Source: Coriobacteriia bacterium
GTDB taxonomy: Bacteria; Actinomycetota; Coriobacteriia; WRKU01; WQUG01
Length of the DNA: 8,204 nucleotides
Assembly: GCA_009785705.1 (NCBI GenBank)
Contig: WQVS01000070.1
Span: forward strand, 1-8,204
Reading direction: 5' to 3'
Under the pieces are notes generated by a model. The model worked only from the letters and a program-made list of their open reading frames with translations. It was not told the DNA's origin and did no database searches. Position numbers and translations under genes: made by a program. Positions 1 to 7,324 of the stretch are shown one piece after another (the stretch's first letter is position 1; the number at the start of each line of letters is the position of its first letter).

Positions 1-1089
1 GTGCTCTATGGCAATGACTTTATTTTGGATAAAGGACTTGATGTAAATTTCGAAGACCTTATTTCAAGCTTTATTGGTCGCTACTATAATGACGCAGGTC
101 AGATTCCTGCTGAAATTATCTGCGAGCTTGAACTGGCAGACACAAAGGCACTTGAAGCCTTTTTGACTCAGCGTCGTCGTGAGACAAGCGCTAATGCGCA
201 TGCAGGAAAGGTGCGCCTAACTACACCAAAGCGGGGTACCAAAAAGAAGCTGCTTGATATGGCGCAGCGCAACGCAGGGCATGCTTTACTGCGCTTCAAG
301 GTGCGCACACACTATGACACAGAACGCCTGAATTCTGCACTGCTTCAACTGGAATCAGCACTATCCCTAGAGAGTCCGCCCCTACGCATAGAAAGTTTCG
401 ACATTTCAACTTTGCATGGCACACATTCGGTGGGTTCAATGGTGGTATTTACCAATGGACGAATCGATAAATCTGCCTACAGACGCTTCAAAATTAGGGG
501 AGACTTTGACCAGGCAAATGATGTTGCCATGATGAAAGAGGTTCTTTCCAGACGCTTCAGCCCTGAGCGACGAGAAGATGAGCGCTTTGGGCGCACTCCT
601 GATTTGTTGCTTATAGATGGGGGAAAGCCACAACTCAATGCCGTTGCTACTGTGTTAGAGGAGCTAGGTGTAGAGGAGATAGGCCTTGCAGGACTTGCGA
701 AGAGGGAAGAAGAGCTCTGGGTAAGCTGGTCAGATGAACCTATAATTTTAAGGGACGGATCGCCCTCTCTTTATCTAGTAAAACGTATACGTGATGAAGC
801 TCATCGCTTTGCCGTAGACTATCACCGCAAGCTAAGAAGCAAGGCTTTAACAGCCAGCATTCTAGATGAAGTTCCAGGCATTGGTCCCAAAAAGAGAAAG
901 GCCCTTATAAAGCATTTTGGCAGTTTTAAAAAGCTAAAAGAGGCAAGCAGGGAAGAATTGGAAATGGTAACCGGAATTACAGAAGAGATTGCCCAAGACC
1001 TGTACGCACTCCTTCATGAAATGCGACCTTCTGAACAAGAAAATGAAAACCAGAAAGAATCCTCAAAGGGAAATGCGCAGAAGATGTAA
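1..1089 (+). CDS. uvrC: UvrC excinuclease subunit C, C-terminal part (5' end outside window)
   Basis: UvrC makes the two incisions flanking a DNA lesion in UvrABC nucleotide excision repair, in the cytoplasm. The 362 residues visible are roughly the C-terminal 55-60% of a protein usually about 600-680 aa, so the N-terminal GIY-YIG nuclease and UVR domain lie upstream. The reading frame is open at base 1, and the GTG there is not claimed as a start. Visible landmarks are the P-K-R-G-T-K-K-K-L-L-D-M-A segment (about residues 76-88), the RNase H-like endonuclease core with E-S-F-D-I-S (Asp134), L-L-L-I-D-G-G-K-P-Q (Asp206) and D-E-A-H-R-F-A (His268), all matching known catalytic positions, and a C-terminal helix-hairpin-helix DNA-binding domain (V-P-G-I-G-P onward, about 290-337). 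A charged tail of about 20 residues follows. The gene appears intact to its TAA stop, with no clear terminator hairpin after it. Confidence 0.96.
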   Translation: MLYGNDFILDKGLDVNFEDLISSFIGRYYNDAGQIPAEIICELELADTKALEAFLTQRRRETSANAHAGKVRLTTPKRGTKKKLLDMAQRNAGHALLRFKVRTHYDTERLNSALLQLESALSLESPPLRIESFDISTLHGTHSVGSMVVFTNGRIDKSAYRRFKIRGDFDQANDVAMMKEVLSRRFSPERREDERFGRTPDLLLIDGGKPQLNAVATVLEELGVEEIGLAGLAKREEELWVSWSDEPIILRDGSPSLYLVKRIRDEAHRFAVDYHRKLRSKALTASILDEVPGIGPKKRKALIKHFGSFKKLKEASREELEMVTGITEEIAQDLYALLHEMRPSEQENENQKESSKGNAQKM

Positions 1090-1132
1090 ATTAAACGTGA
1101 AGTAAATATAAATGTAATATGATGTAGATATG

Positions 1133-1159
1133 TAGACAATATGGCAGAATCGTGATACT
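1133..1159 (+). promoter_or_regulatory. Possible promoter of the surface-protein gene
   Basis: In the AT-rich spacer after uvrC, TAGACA (1133-1138, 5 of 6 to the -35 consensus) is followed by GATACT (1154-1159, 4 of 6 to the -10 consensus). The spacer is 15 bp, which is short. Using the overlapping TG-n-TACTCT as an extended -10 gives a 17 bp spacer but a poorer hexamer. Transcription would begin near 1165, leaving a short leader before the ribosome binding site. A second -10-like TATGAT lies at 1118-1123 without a good -35 partner. This is a pattern match only. Confidence 0.3.
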
Positions 1160-1179
1160 CTGTTCCCATAAAGAATAGA

Positions 1180-1188
1180 GAGGTGATC
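1180..1188 (+). promoter_or_regulatory. Strong Shine-Dalgarno that decides the surface-protein start
   Basis: GAGGTGATC is an exact nine-base complement of the usual 16S rRNA 3' tail. An in-frame GTG at 1183 lies inside this element, so it is very unlikely to be the start codon. The ATG at 1192 is at the proper distance and is directly followed by a typical signal peptide. Confidence 0.85.
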
Positions 1189-1191
1189 GCC

Positions 1192-4100
1192 ATGTTGCGC
1201 CATACGAAGCTTCAAGCCGTCTTAGCGTTTGTTACGATTCTTACTGTTGCAGTTACCATAATGGCAACTTCAGCAATTCTCGAAGACTCAGCATTTGCTG
1301 ACCCCTTAATTCCAGGGGCTCCTCCTGTCGCAGAGCTCGAAGAATATATCATCTATGCAGATGACAATGGTTATGAGTTTAAAGCGGGGACTATTGAGCA
1401 GCCTAGTCGCACAGAGCCTTTGGCAGGTGAAGTTTTTGTAGGAAAGTCTGTTGAGCACCTAGAATATCATGCTGGGGGCATTCAGGATGCCTGTAGAACT
1501 TGTCATCCTGTGCATCCCTTAGGCAAAACAGAGAATTGCGGCTTATGTCACTTTACTTCCACAGAAACTACTCCACACCCTGTAGTAGATCGCTACAACG
1601 GACAAATCAGGATTACCCTTAACGTTCATGGGGCAGATTTCTTGAATAAATCGGATGAACCTACAAACCCCCTTGTTCCTCTGGAGGACGAGGGAGACCC
1701 TATTTACGTAGAGGTAAAGGATAATCTAGGGGCATTTATTCTGATGGAACCTCCTGAGGATGGCGAGGGTTACACCTGGAGGCTTGAAGGCGGTGTTCTT
1801 ATTTGGGAGATAACCGATCCTACTATTATTACAGGAGAAAATCCCATAACGATTACCTATACTGTAGGTCTTGATGTTTCTGACCCGAGTAAGCTTGAAA
1901 CAGACTATTGGTACTCAACAGGTCGAGCACAGGCTCGCTTCAAGCCCAATCCTAGCAATTCAAAATATTGGCAAGTAGTTCAAAGCGAGCGTAATGAACT
2001 TAATGTGTCACTTTCTTTTAGTACAAATAGTGGTCTTTTTGGCTTAAATTCAGGCACGATTACTGACTTAGATGAAGACTTCGACTTTCTCCTCACTTTT
2101 CCTAGAAATAATGCCACTGCAGGTACTGGTCAAGCTGCCTTCCTAGAAGATGGAATTACTTTAAATCCTGCAGCCAGTTGGAATTATCCCAATTATGCGC
2201 AGGCCAGCATTGGGCAGGCTTGCGTCGTAAGAAAGGCAAGCGCAGGGACGAGCAGTGCCGTTATCGCAAGTCTTCCCTGGCACTTGTATTATGGCCATGG
2301 CGGGACCTATGTCATCACCATCATGGACCTAATGGGACCTGGTACCTTTGTGCAATACGATACTGGCATTAGTGGTGGCTCTAATTCGACTACGGCTCTT
2401 TCAAGAACCTATATTGACCTTAACTACATTCAGATTCTAGATGATGGCGAATTGACCTATAACTGGCTTGACGATGTGCTGATATCTGACTTAGGTAAGC
2501 TCGGTCGTATTCGACTTATGCTCAACCCTATTACGACACTCTTTGAGATGGAAATCCAAAAGAACTATGGCGGTGAAGAATATGGATGGGTGGATGAGCT
2601 CGGATTCCATTCGCGCTGGGGACAAGATGAGCATACCGTTCATCAGCTAAGGTTCAAGGTTGATGGAGACTCCATCCGTTATGCCAGTTTTGTTTTTGTT
2701 GAAGAAACAGACAGCAATTTTATTTATCGATACGAGGGTACGTCTGCTCAAGGTACCTATGTTAATTTCAGCATTAATAAACCTGTCCTGCTGCAAAATG
2801 TTCGTGCACTTGACGATGAAGGTCAAGCCTTGAACTATATCGCAGAAGAGTATGATCCTTGGGTAGGAAGTGTTAGAAAGCCTGACATCGAGACTCTATA
2901 CTTCTTTAACGGAGATTCAGAAGGAAATGACGGCAGCTTCACGGTCAAGATAGAGGATGAAGCCGCTCTTGATGCAACACTGACAGTAAGTAATCAATTC
3001 AAATCTGCAGCCTTTGGTGATTTGCAGATAATTAAGACGCTATCCGGACAATTCCCTAGCTGGGGTGTTGGCTTTAATACACCGTTCTCTGTGCGCGTGT
3101 GGGATGAAGATGGATGGAATGGCTCTGTTGAAGCAGGCTTCGGTAATTACCTTCTTTTCCGACCGAGAATCGAAGACCCCAATAGGGCAAACAAAGATCT
3201 TCCTTATGGCTACACAGAGGGCACTCTATATTGTTCGGGAAATGCTGGTCTAGACACTAATCCCAGCTACGAGGGCTACATGCAACGCTATAATGACTTC
3301 CTGAATGGGGAAGGGGAATTCGACCCTATCACAGGAAGCAATACGGATTGGCTAGGTGGAGGAAGCCATGAGGATTGGATTGGTTCAGACGGTCCCGATC
3401 TATGGTTCTGGAGTGACCCTGAGTGGCGTGATGAGGTCTTACTTAATGGTGAAACAGTTCTTACAGCCATCAGTGTAAATGCTGCTGCAAATATAGGTCC
3501 CCAAACAGTGTCTAACCTGTGGCCTGGTAGATACCGTGCGGTTGAAGTTGGATCAGATGGTGAACCTGGACTGGACTATGGCTTCCTAGATTCAGAGGAC
3601 CCTATCTGGGCAACGAGCACCAGATATGCTCAGAATTATGGAGGATACAACGAGGCTCCGTTCGGAGTAGTCCCTGCAACAGGTATCCTGCAGGTAAATG
3701 TCACCAATACCTATTTCGGTGGTGAGAGGAATTTAACCATTGAGAAAATTCTGATTGGGCCGGCTCATCACTGGGGTGTAGACTCCACAACAGCTTTTGA
3801 GATTAGAGTATGGGATGAGCTTGAAGAAAACTATCTACTCTTTGTTCAGCTGGAAAATCCTCTTAATCCAGACTATCCCTACTATCGTTATGTGGGCACC
3901 AGTGATAAAGAGGGAAATTGGACGGTAGATGAAGATTTGCTGGGAGAATCTGAACTTAGTGACGTTCTAGATCATGCCTTTATTTACCCAGAGCAGTTCA
4001 CTGTTATTTTGGATCTGTTCCAGTATAAGGATCAAGTATTCTACATTGAAGAGATTGCACCTTATGATAACTACAGTGCACGTCTGCTTGTAGATGGTGT

Positions 4101-7100
4101 TGACTATATTGAGGGTGCCCCTGTTCGTGCGATGATGGCGCGTGAAGATGGCAATCACTATGCGCCCATTGCCAATGCCTACCTTAGTAGACAATTCGGC
4201 AGAATCGTTGTGACAAAGCAATTGGCTGGTGATTTTGCAGACTTTGGTGTAGATAGAGAGACTACCTTTAGTGCTTCTGCAGTGATTGTTAGAGATGATG
4301 TTGATTTAGGCATCAAGGCTGGCTGGCAATTAATGTTCCACTTTGTTGAAGGTGGACATGTTAGTCATCCCTTCTTTATTGATGGGAAGCCGGGAACTCA
4401 TTGGCACTTCATTGGCTTGCATGACACAGAAAATGACATCTTTTATGAAGTTCGAACGAATCGTACCCCTGATGAGGGAACGGATGAGGATGAGCACATA
4501 AAGACAGCCCTTTGGTATGAGGAAAATGAACCTTCGTGGAACTTTGTCGCCATGGGACCGATAGAGGATTACACCTTTATGGATGCTGGTGGGCCTGATG
4601 GTGCAACAGTGGAGTGGACAGGAGCAGATCTTACTCCTTATATTATTTTCTCTGCTGATACCGCTGCTCAAATCTGTAGATTTGTGCCTATGGACTATCT
4701 CCTCTCAGAGGGTCCTGCCAGTGGAAATGGATCGCTTGACACAAAAGCAGCAAGATATATTTCAACTGCTTTGACTAGTGCAGCGTGGTTGGGAACAGAG
4801 AACTCTTTGATTCTTACTCTTACCAACACTTACGACAGTACTATGCAGTTCTTGGGCGATGAAGTTTTATGGATAGATAAGACACTTGCTGGTGATATTG
4901 ATTCGTGGGATGTTAGCAGTACCACTACCTTTGCGGTAGATGTGACAAATGCCAGCAGTAACAATAATCTTGCTTTCCTAAGTATGCCTGAAGATTTCAG
5001 CCCTATAAGTGGCAGCAAATATCTCTACTTTGGTGAGCTTGCCAAAGATGGCCCTAATGCGGGCCAACTAGTTGATGCTAGAGGAAGGCTTATTGATGTT
5101 GATGAAGTTCTGCAAAGACTTCCTGAATGGCTGGACATTGATCGCGAGTTTACTAGAGAAGATATTGTCTACAATGTGGTAGTTAGTGAACTTTTTAAAG
5201 CATCAATTGAAGGCTTGCCGCAAGGTGCTTACCAAATAACAGAAGAAGAGGATAGTGAAATAGGTCTCTACAGTGCCCAATATAGATATGGCACTCCAGG
5301 AAATCTTGAGGCAGAAGAAGTAACTCTTGATGGTACGGGAACAAAGTTCACCTTTATCATCAACACCTTTGCTGGCCCTGGAGACCTGCAAATTAGTAAA
5401 GAAGTTACTGGATATCCTTCTGACTGGGGTGTAGATGGCAGCACGGTCTTTAAGGTTCAGATAAGGGATGCCCACACAGAAAACGTCCTTCTCTTCAACC
5501 CTGTTCTCATTGAGGGAAGTTACCAGTATGTAGGTTACCGAGATAGTGTTAGTACGGAAGATACGATTACTTTAGAGGGTTACACAGGAGAAGTGATTGC
5601 TGAACTTGAACTAAGCGCCAATGGTTCAGTGCTCGTGAGTGGTCTTCCTGCAAAGACAGGCAATTCTTACACGGTCGAAGAGCTTACTCTTGACGATGTT
5701 TACAGTGTGCAGTTCTTTGAAGGTGAAAATTCACTAGCAGGAGATGGTGCAACAAGTGCTGACTTCGAGATTGTACATGATGCAGTTAGCTTTATCACAG
5801 TCCAAAATGGATACCTGAAAAAGGATCCAGGGACAACGCTTGTTTACAAGCAGCTTGAAGGTGACTTTGCAGATTTTGCAGTAAATGCAGAAACCACCTT
5901 TACGGCAGAGCTTGTTAATATTGCCAATGACAGAGTGATGTTGTTTGAGCAGGGTGCTCTTGTGACCAGCAGTGAAGGAACCAGAAGTACCTATTACTTT
6001 GTTGGCGAATATGACACATCAAATGGCGATGTGTACAAGCTAACTTGGGATGGACAGATTCCTCTAGATAGCGGAGGTGTATATGCTCAACCTATTTACA
6101 CCTTGCTCAGTGTCTTAGAGTATGACCCTAGCTGGACTACTCAGATAATTGTGAGCGAAGGTCAAGCAGCAGAGCTTCGCAATATGGTTGCAGGTGACTA
6201 TGAGGTGTTCGAGCAGGTGCCGCCAGATTCTCCCTTTGAGTACACTGTGAACTATGCAGGTGGCTCAGGTGATTTGGAAGATGAGACTACCATAACCGCA
6301 ACCATCGTAAACTTCTACGATAATCGCATGGGATTCTTGGGAGGAGAAACCTTACGCATTATAAAGAATCTTGAGGGTGAGTATGAATCTTGGAGCATAG
6401 AGACAACTACAGGATTTGAGACCTATATCACAAATGCTGTAAGTGGAAATGTTATTGCCCTAGTGCCTGGCGCGTTTAACCTCATGGGTCCTGAATATAT
6501 TTACTTCGGTGAATACCAGGACGAGACACTTGTCGACATGACGGGTAAGCCTATCGATGTAAGTCATGCACTTGAAGTACTGAGTGAACAACTCAGTCTA
6601 AGTGAGACTATGACCATTGGCAGTATTGTCACAAGTTTCGATATTGTAGATGCCCTAGGCGCCATCGTGAGCATCACGAACCTGCCTTACGGTAGCTTTA
6701 ATGTAATTGAGGAAGTAGATCCGCTGATTGGTGACTACAACGTATCTTACATCAACAATGCCGGCCCATCTAATGGACGCGTTGAGCTGGATGAATCCGA
6801 TATTGCCAGTAATCTGTGGGTGATTAATACTTTCGAGGAGCAGGACGAGCCGGGAGACCCAGACCCTGACCCCGACCCTGACCCAGACCCTGACCCAGAC
6901 CCTGACCCCGACCCTGACCCAGACCCTGACCCCGACCCAGACCCAGATCCAGACCCCGACCCAGACCCAGATCCAGACCCTGACCCTAGGCCAAAGCCTA
7001 AACCTGAGCCAAAGCCTAAACCTGAGCCAAAACCAGATCCTAGACCTGCACCGGCTCCGAGACCTGTCCCAGAGAATCCTGCCCCTAAGGATTCCACTCC

Positions 7101-7263
7101 AGAACCTGCTCCGAAAGAGCCAGAAGATCAGCAGGCTGCAAGCAGGATGCCAAAAACAGGGGACATGACTAACTTAGCTCTCTGGACCTTCTTGATAGCA
7201 CTTGCAGGAACAATCGTGATTCTTGCACTGAAGAGAGTGAAGGGCGACGAGAGAGACGGGTAG
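1192..7263 (+). CDS. Giant sortase-anchored surface protein with N-terminal CXXCH pair and eight CnaB-like domains
   Basis: This 2023-residue protein is predicted to be exported and covalently anchored to the cell wall. Residues 1-36 form a Sec signal peptide (R3/H4/K6, hydrophobic core, cleavage likely after S-A-F-A). Residues 89-129 hold CRTCH and CGLCH with extra histidines. Residues about 131-445 are a beta-rich region I cannot assign. Residues about 450-1885 are eight CnaB/SpaA-like domains, each with a first-strand Lys, an internal Glu and a last-strand Asn. Residues 1889-1932 are 22 Asp-Pro repeats, followed by Lys/Glu/Arg-Pro-rich sequence to about 1980. Residues 1986-2023 are the sorting signal MPKTG, a membrane helix and a basic tail. 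There are only three cysteines besides the four in the CXXCH motifs. The Ig-like chain is typical of adhesins and pilus-like stalks, so adhesion is the default guess; the CXXCH head instead suggests a redox or metal role. The ligand is unknown. The class B sortase gene follows 71 bp after the stop codon and is the likely anchoring enzyme. ATG 1192 is preferred to GTG 1183 because the latter is inside the Shine-Dalgarno. Confidence 0.93.
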   Translation: MLRHTKLQAVLAFVTILTVAVTIMATSAILEDSAFADPLIPGAPPVAELEEYIIYADDNGYEFKAGTIEQPSRTEPLAGEVFVGKSVEHLEYHAGGIQDACRTCHPVHPLGKTENCGLCHFTSTETTPHPVVDRYNGQIRITLNVHGADFLNKSDEPTNPLVPLEDEGDPIYVEVKDNLGAFILMEPPEDGEGYTWRLEGGVLIWEITDPTIITGENPITITYTVGLDVSDPSKLETDYWYSTGRAQARFKPNPSNSKYWQVVQSERNELNVSLSFSTNSGLFGLNSGTITDLDEDFDFLLTFPRNNATAGTGQAAFLEDGITLNPAASWNYPNYAQASIGQACVVRKASAGTSSAVIASLPWHLYYGHGGTYVITIMDLMGPGTFVQYDTGISGGSNSTTALSRTYIDLNYIQILDDGELTYNWLDDVLISDLGKLGRIRLMLNPITTLFEMEIQKNYGGEEYGWVDELGFHSRWGQDEHTVHQLRFKVDGDSIRYASFVFVEETDSNFIYRYEGTSAQGTYVNFSINKPVLLQNVRALDDEGQALNYIAEEYDPWVGSVRKPDIETLYFFNGDSEGNDGSFTVKIEDEAALDATLTVSNQFKSAAFGDLQIIKTLSGQFPSWGVGFNTPFSVRVWDEDGWNGSVEAGFGNYLLFRPRIEDPNRANKDLPYGYTEGTLYCSGNAGLDTNPSYEGYMQRYNDFLNGEGEFDPITGSNTDWLGGGSHEDWIGSDGPDLWFWSDPEWRDEVLLNGETVLTAISVNAAANIGPQTVSNLWPGRYRAVEVGSDGEPGLDYGFLDSEDPIWATSTRYAQNYGGYNEAPFGVVPATGILQVNVTNTYFGGERNLTIEKILIGPAHHWGVDSTTAFEIRVWDELEENYLLFVQLENPLNPDYPYYRYVGTSDKEGNWTVDEDLLGESELSDVLDHAFIYPEQFTVILDLFQYKDQVFYIEEIAPYDNYSARLLVDGVDYIEGAPVRAMMAREDGNHYAPIANAYLSRQFGRIVVTKQLAGDFADFGVDRETTFSASAVIVRDDVDLGIKAGWQLMFHFVEGGHVSHPFFIDGKPGTHWHFIGLHDTENDIFYEVRTNRTPDEGTDEDEHIKTALWYEENEPSWNFVAMGPIEDYTFMDAGGPDGATVEWTGADLTPYIIFSADTAAQICRFVPMDYLLSEGPASGNGSLDTKAARYISTALTSAAWLGTENSLILTLTNTYDSTMQFLGDEVLWIDKTLAGDIDSWDVSSTTTFAVDVTNASSNNNLAFLSMPEDFSPISGSKYLYFGELAKDGPNAGQLVDARGRLIDVDEVLQRLPEWLDIDREFTREDIVYNVVVSELFKASIEGLPQGAYQITEEEDSEIGLYSAQYRYGTPGNLEAEEVTLDGTGTKFTFIINTFAGPGDLQISKEVTGYPSDWGVDGSTVFKVQIRDAHTENVLLFNPVLIEGSYQYVGYRDSVSTEDTITLEGYTGEVIAELELSANGSVLVSGLPAKTGNSYTVEELTLDDVYSVQFFEGENSLAGDGATSADFEIVHDAVSFITVQNGYLKKDPGTTLVYKQLEGDFADFAVNAETTFTAELVNIANDRVMLFEQGALVTSSEGTRSTYYFVGEYDTSNGDVYKLTWDGQIPLDSGGVYAQPIYTLLSVLEYDPSWTTQIIVSEGQAAELRNMVAGDYEVFEQVPPDSPFEYTVNYAGGSGDLEDETTITATIVNFYDNRMGFLGGETLRIIKNLEGEYESWSIETTTGFETYITNAVSGNVIALVPGAFNLMGPEYIYFGEYQDETLVDMTGKPIDVSHALEVLSEQLSLSETMTIGSIVTSFDIVDALGAIVSITNLPYGSFNVIEEVDPLIGDYNVSYINNAGPSNGRVELDESDIASNLWVINTFEEQDEPGDPDPDPDPDPDPDPDPDPDPDPDPDPDPDPDPDPDPDPDPDPDPRPKPKPEPKPKPEPKPDPRPAPAPRPVPENPAPKDSTPEPAPKEPEDQQAASRMPKTGDMTNLALWTFLIALAGTIVILALKRVKGDERDG
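1456..1581 (+). other. Segment encoding a CXXCH pair (possible diheme c or metal-binding site)
   Basis: Residues 101-105 read C-R-T-C-H and residues 116-120 read C-G-L-C-H, separated by ten residues. Other histidines close by are H89, H93, H108 and H129, enough to supply second axial ligands for two hemes. CXXCH is the covalent attachment motif of c-type cytochromes, and paired motifs at short distance are seen in multiheme proteins. The same four cysteines (CX2C-x11-CX2C) could instead bind zinc like a zinc ribbon or form disulfides. The motif lies outside the membrane in the mature protein, where c-type heme attachment takes place. No cytochrome maturation gene is present in the window. Confidence 0.6.
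1582..2526 (+). other. Unrecognised beta-rich N-terminal region of the surface protein
   Basis: Residues about 131-445 show many short beta-prone stretches (for example I-R-I-T-L-N-V and P-I-T-I-T-Y-T-V) separated by acidic and Gly/Asn/Ser-rich loops. This probably makes two domains, the second beginning near residue 267. A lone cysteine occurs in G-Q-A-C-V-V. I do not recognise a named family. By position, between the CXXCH segment and the stalk domains, it may be the ligand-binding head or a scaffold for the CXXCH unit. Confidence 0.5.
3730..5367 (+). repeat. First A-B-C three-domain block of the stalk
   Basis: This block has an A domain (Trp-Gly-Val-Asp followed by R-V-W-D-E), a B domain (K-Q-L-A-G-D-F-A-D-F-G-V) and a C domain (F-L-G-D-E-V-L-W-I-D-K, later Y-L-Y-F-G-E and D-V-D-E-V-L). 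Each type has its closest counterpart in the next block, in the same order. The B domain here is longer than its partner because of an extra His/Trp-rich stretch around residues 1055-1085. Confidence 0.7.
5383..6834 (+). repeat. Second A-B-C three-domain block of the stalk
   Basis: This block repeats the domain order of the preceding one. A is W-G-V-D-G-S-T with I-R-D. B is K-Q-L-E-G-D-F-A-D-F-A-V and ends Y-D-N-R-M-G-F-L-G. C has E-T-L-R-I-I-K, Y-I-Y-F-G-E and I-D-V-S-H-A-L. The match is clear at the protein level, but the DNA has diverged, so the duplication is old rather than recent. Confidence 0.7.
6856..6987 (+). repeat. Hexanucleotide tract encoding 22 Asp-Pro repeats
   Basis: Twenty-two tandem GAY-CCN units (residues 1889-1932) form an acidic, extended, proline-rich spacer, like those used by surface proteins to cross the peptidoglycan. 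Units differ only at third codon positions. These differences form a higher-order 24-bp repeat, most clearly as two identical adjacent copies at 6928-6951 and 6952-6975. Gain or loss of units would stay in frame. Confidence 0.95.
6991..7026 (+). repeat. Two identical 18-bp repeats encoding P-K-P-K-P-E
   Basis: An 18-base unit at 6991-7008 is repeated exactly at 7009-7026, and a partial third copy begins at 7027. It encodes a Lys/Glu-Pro spacer that continues the Asp-Pro stalk, changing its charge from strongly acidic to mixed or basic toward the membrane. Confidence 0.9.
7147..7260 (+). other. Cell-wall sorting signal (MPKTG, membrane helix, basic tail)
   Basis: Residues 1986-1990 are M-P-K-T-G, an LPXTG variant with Met at the first position. 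A hydrophobic helix (about 1995-2014, L-A-L-W-T-F-L to I-L-A-L) and the tail K-R-V-K-G-D-E-R-D-G follow. Sortases cut such signals between Thr and Gly and link Thr to the peptidoglycan precursor. The 33 residues after the motif are a normal length for this signal. Confidence 0.92.
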
Positions 7264-7324
7264 AGCCATTTAGTTCTAGGCACAAAAAGCGTTAGTTATA
7301 GGCTCCTTAACTGCACAGAAAGAA

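Larger units (their letters stand above)
2545..6834 (+). repeat. Eight tandem CnaB/SpaA-like domains with isopeptide triads
   Basis: Eight divergent domains share an opening strand of the form x-I-x-K-x-L-x-G, a central strand ending in Glu (often E-E) and a closing strand ending in N-T-Y/F or a variant. The candidate Lys/Glu/Asn triads are K457/E552/N601, K615/E785/N839, K852/E953/N995, K1009/E1173/N1212, K1230/E1351/N1391, K1403/E1496/N1539, K1553/E1674/N1707 and K1725/E1840/N1879. In known CnaB-type domains such a Lys-Asn pair forms a spontaneous isopeptide bond, with the acidic residue as catalyst. The Asn-to-next-Lys spacing is 12-14 residues, except 18 at two equivalent joints. The first domain is the most divergent. 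The second is the longest and carries a Trp/Asp-rich insertion near 3340-3430. The exact Glu in each domain is assigned by eye. Confidence 0.75.

Noticed and set aside
1183..1185. GTG as start codon of the surface protein
   Set aside because: It lies inside a nine-base perfect Shine-Dalgarno; ATG 1192 has correct spacing. The same reasoning rejects GTG 7326 for the sortase.
2200..2235. Internal thioester adhesin domain around the G-Q-A-C-V-V cysteine
   Set aside because: A Cys near a Gln is present, but the surrounding motif of thioester domains and a clear partner Gln region are not recognisable.
3967..5475. Several minus-strand open frames of 60-113 codons inside the surface gene
   Set aside because: They lack ribosome binding sites and recognisable products and overlap a continuous, domain-rich plus-strand gene.
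5839..5850. Pilin-type motif (Y-P-K-like) suggested by L-V-Y-K in a stalk domain
   Set aside because: The Lys is the first-strand isopeptide Lys seen in all eight domains; there is no YPK motif and no class C pilus sortase, so a pilus polymer is not supported.
6856..7026. Tandem repeats considered as a CRISPR array
   Set aside because: The units are 6, 18 and 24 bp, contiguous, without spacers, and keep the reading frame of a surface-protein stalk.
6747..7097. Antisense open frame encoding a long Gly-Ser repeat
   Set aside because: It is the complement of the Asp-Pro hexanucleotide tract; the low-complexity product has no start context and lies wholly inside a well-supported gene.
7263..7312. 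Possible terminator between the surface protein and sortase genes
   Set aside because: GAGCC (7263-7267) can pair with GGCTC (7301-7305), and AGTTA (7294-7298) with TAACT (7308-7312), but the stems are 5 bp, one loop is over 30 bases, and no T-run follows.
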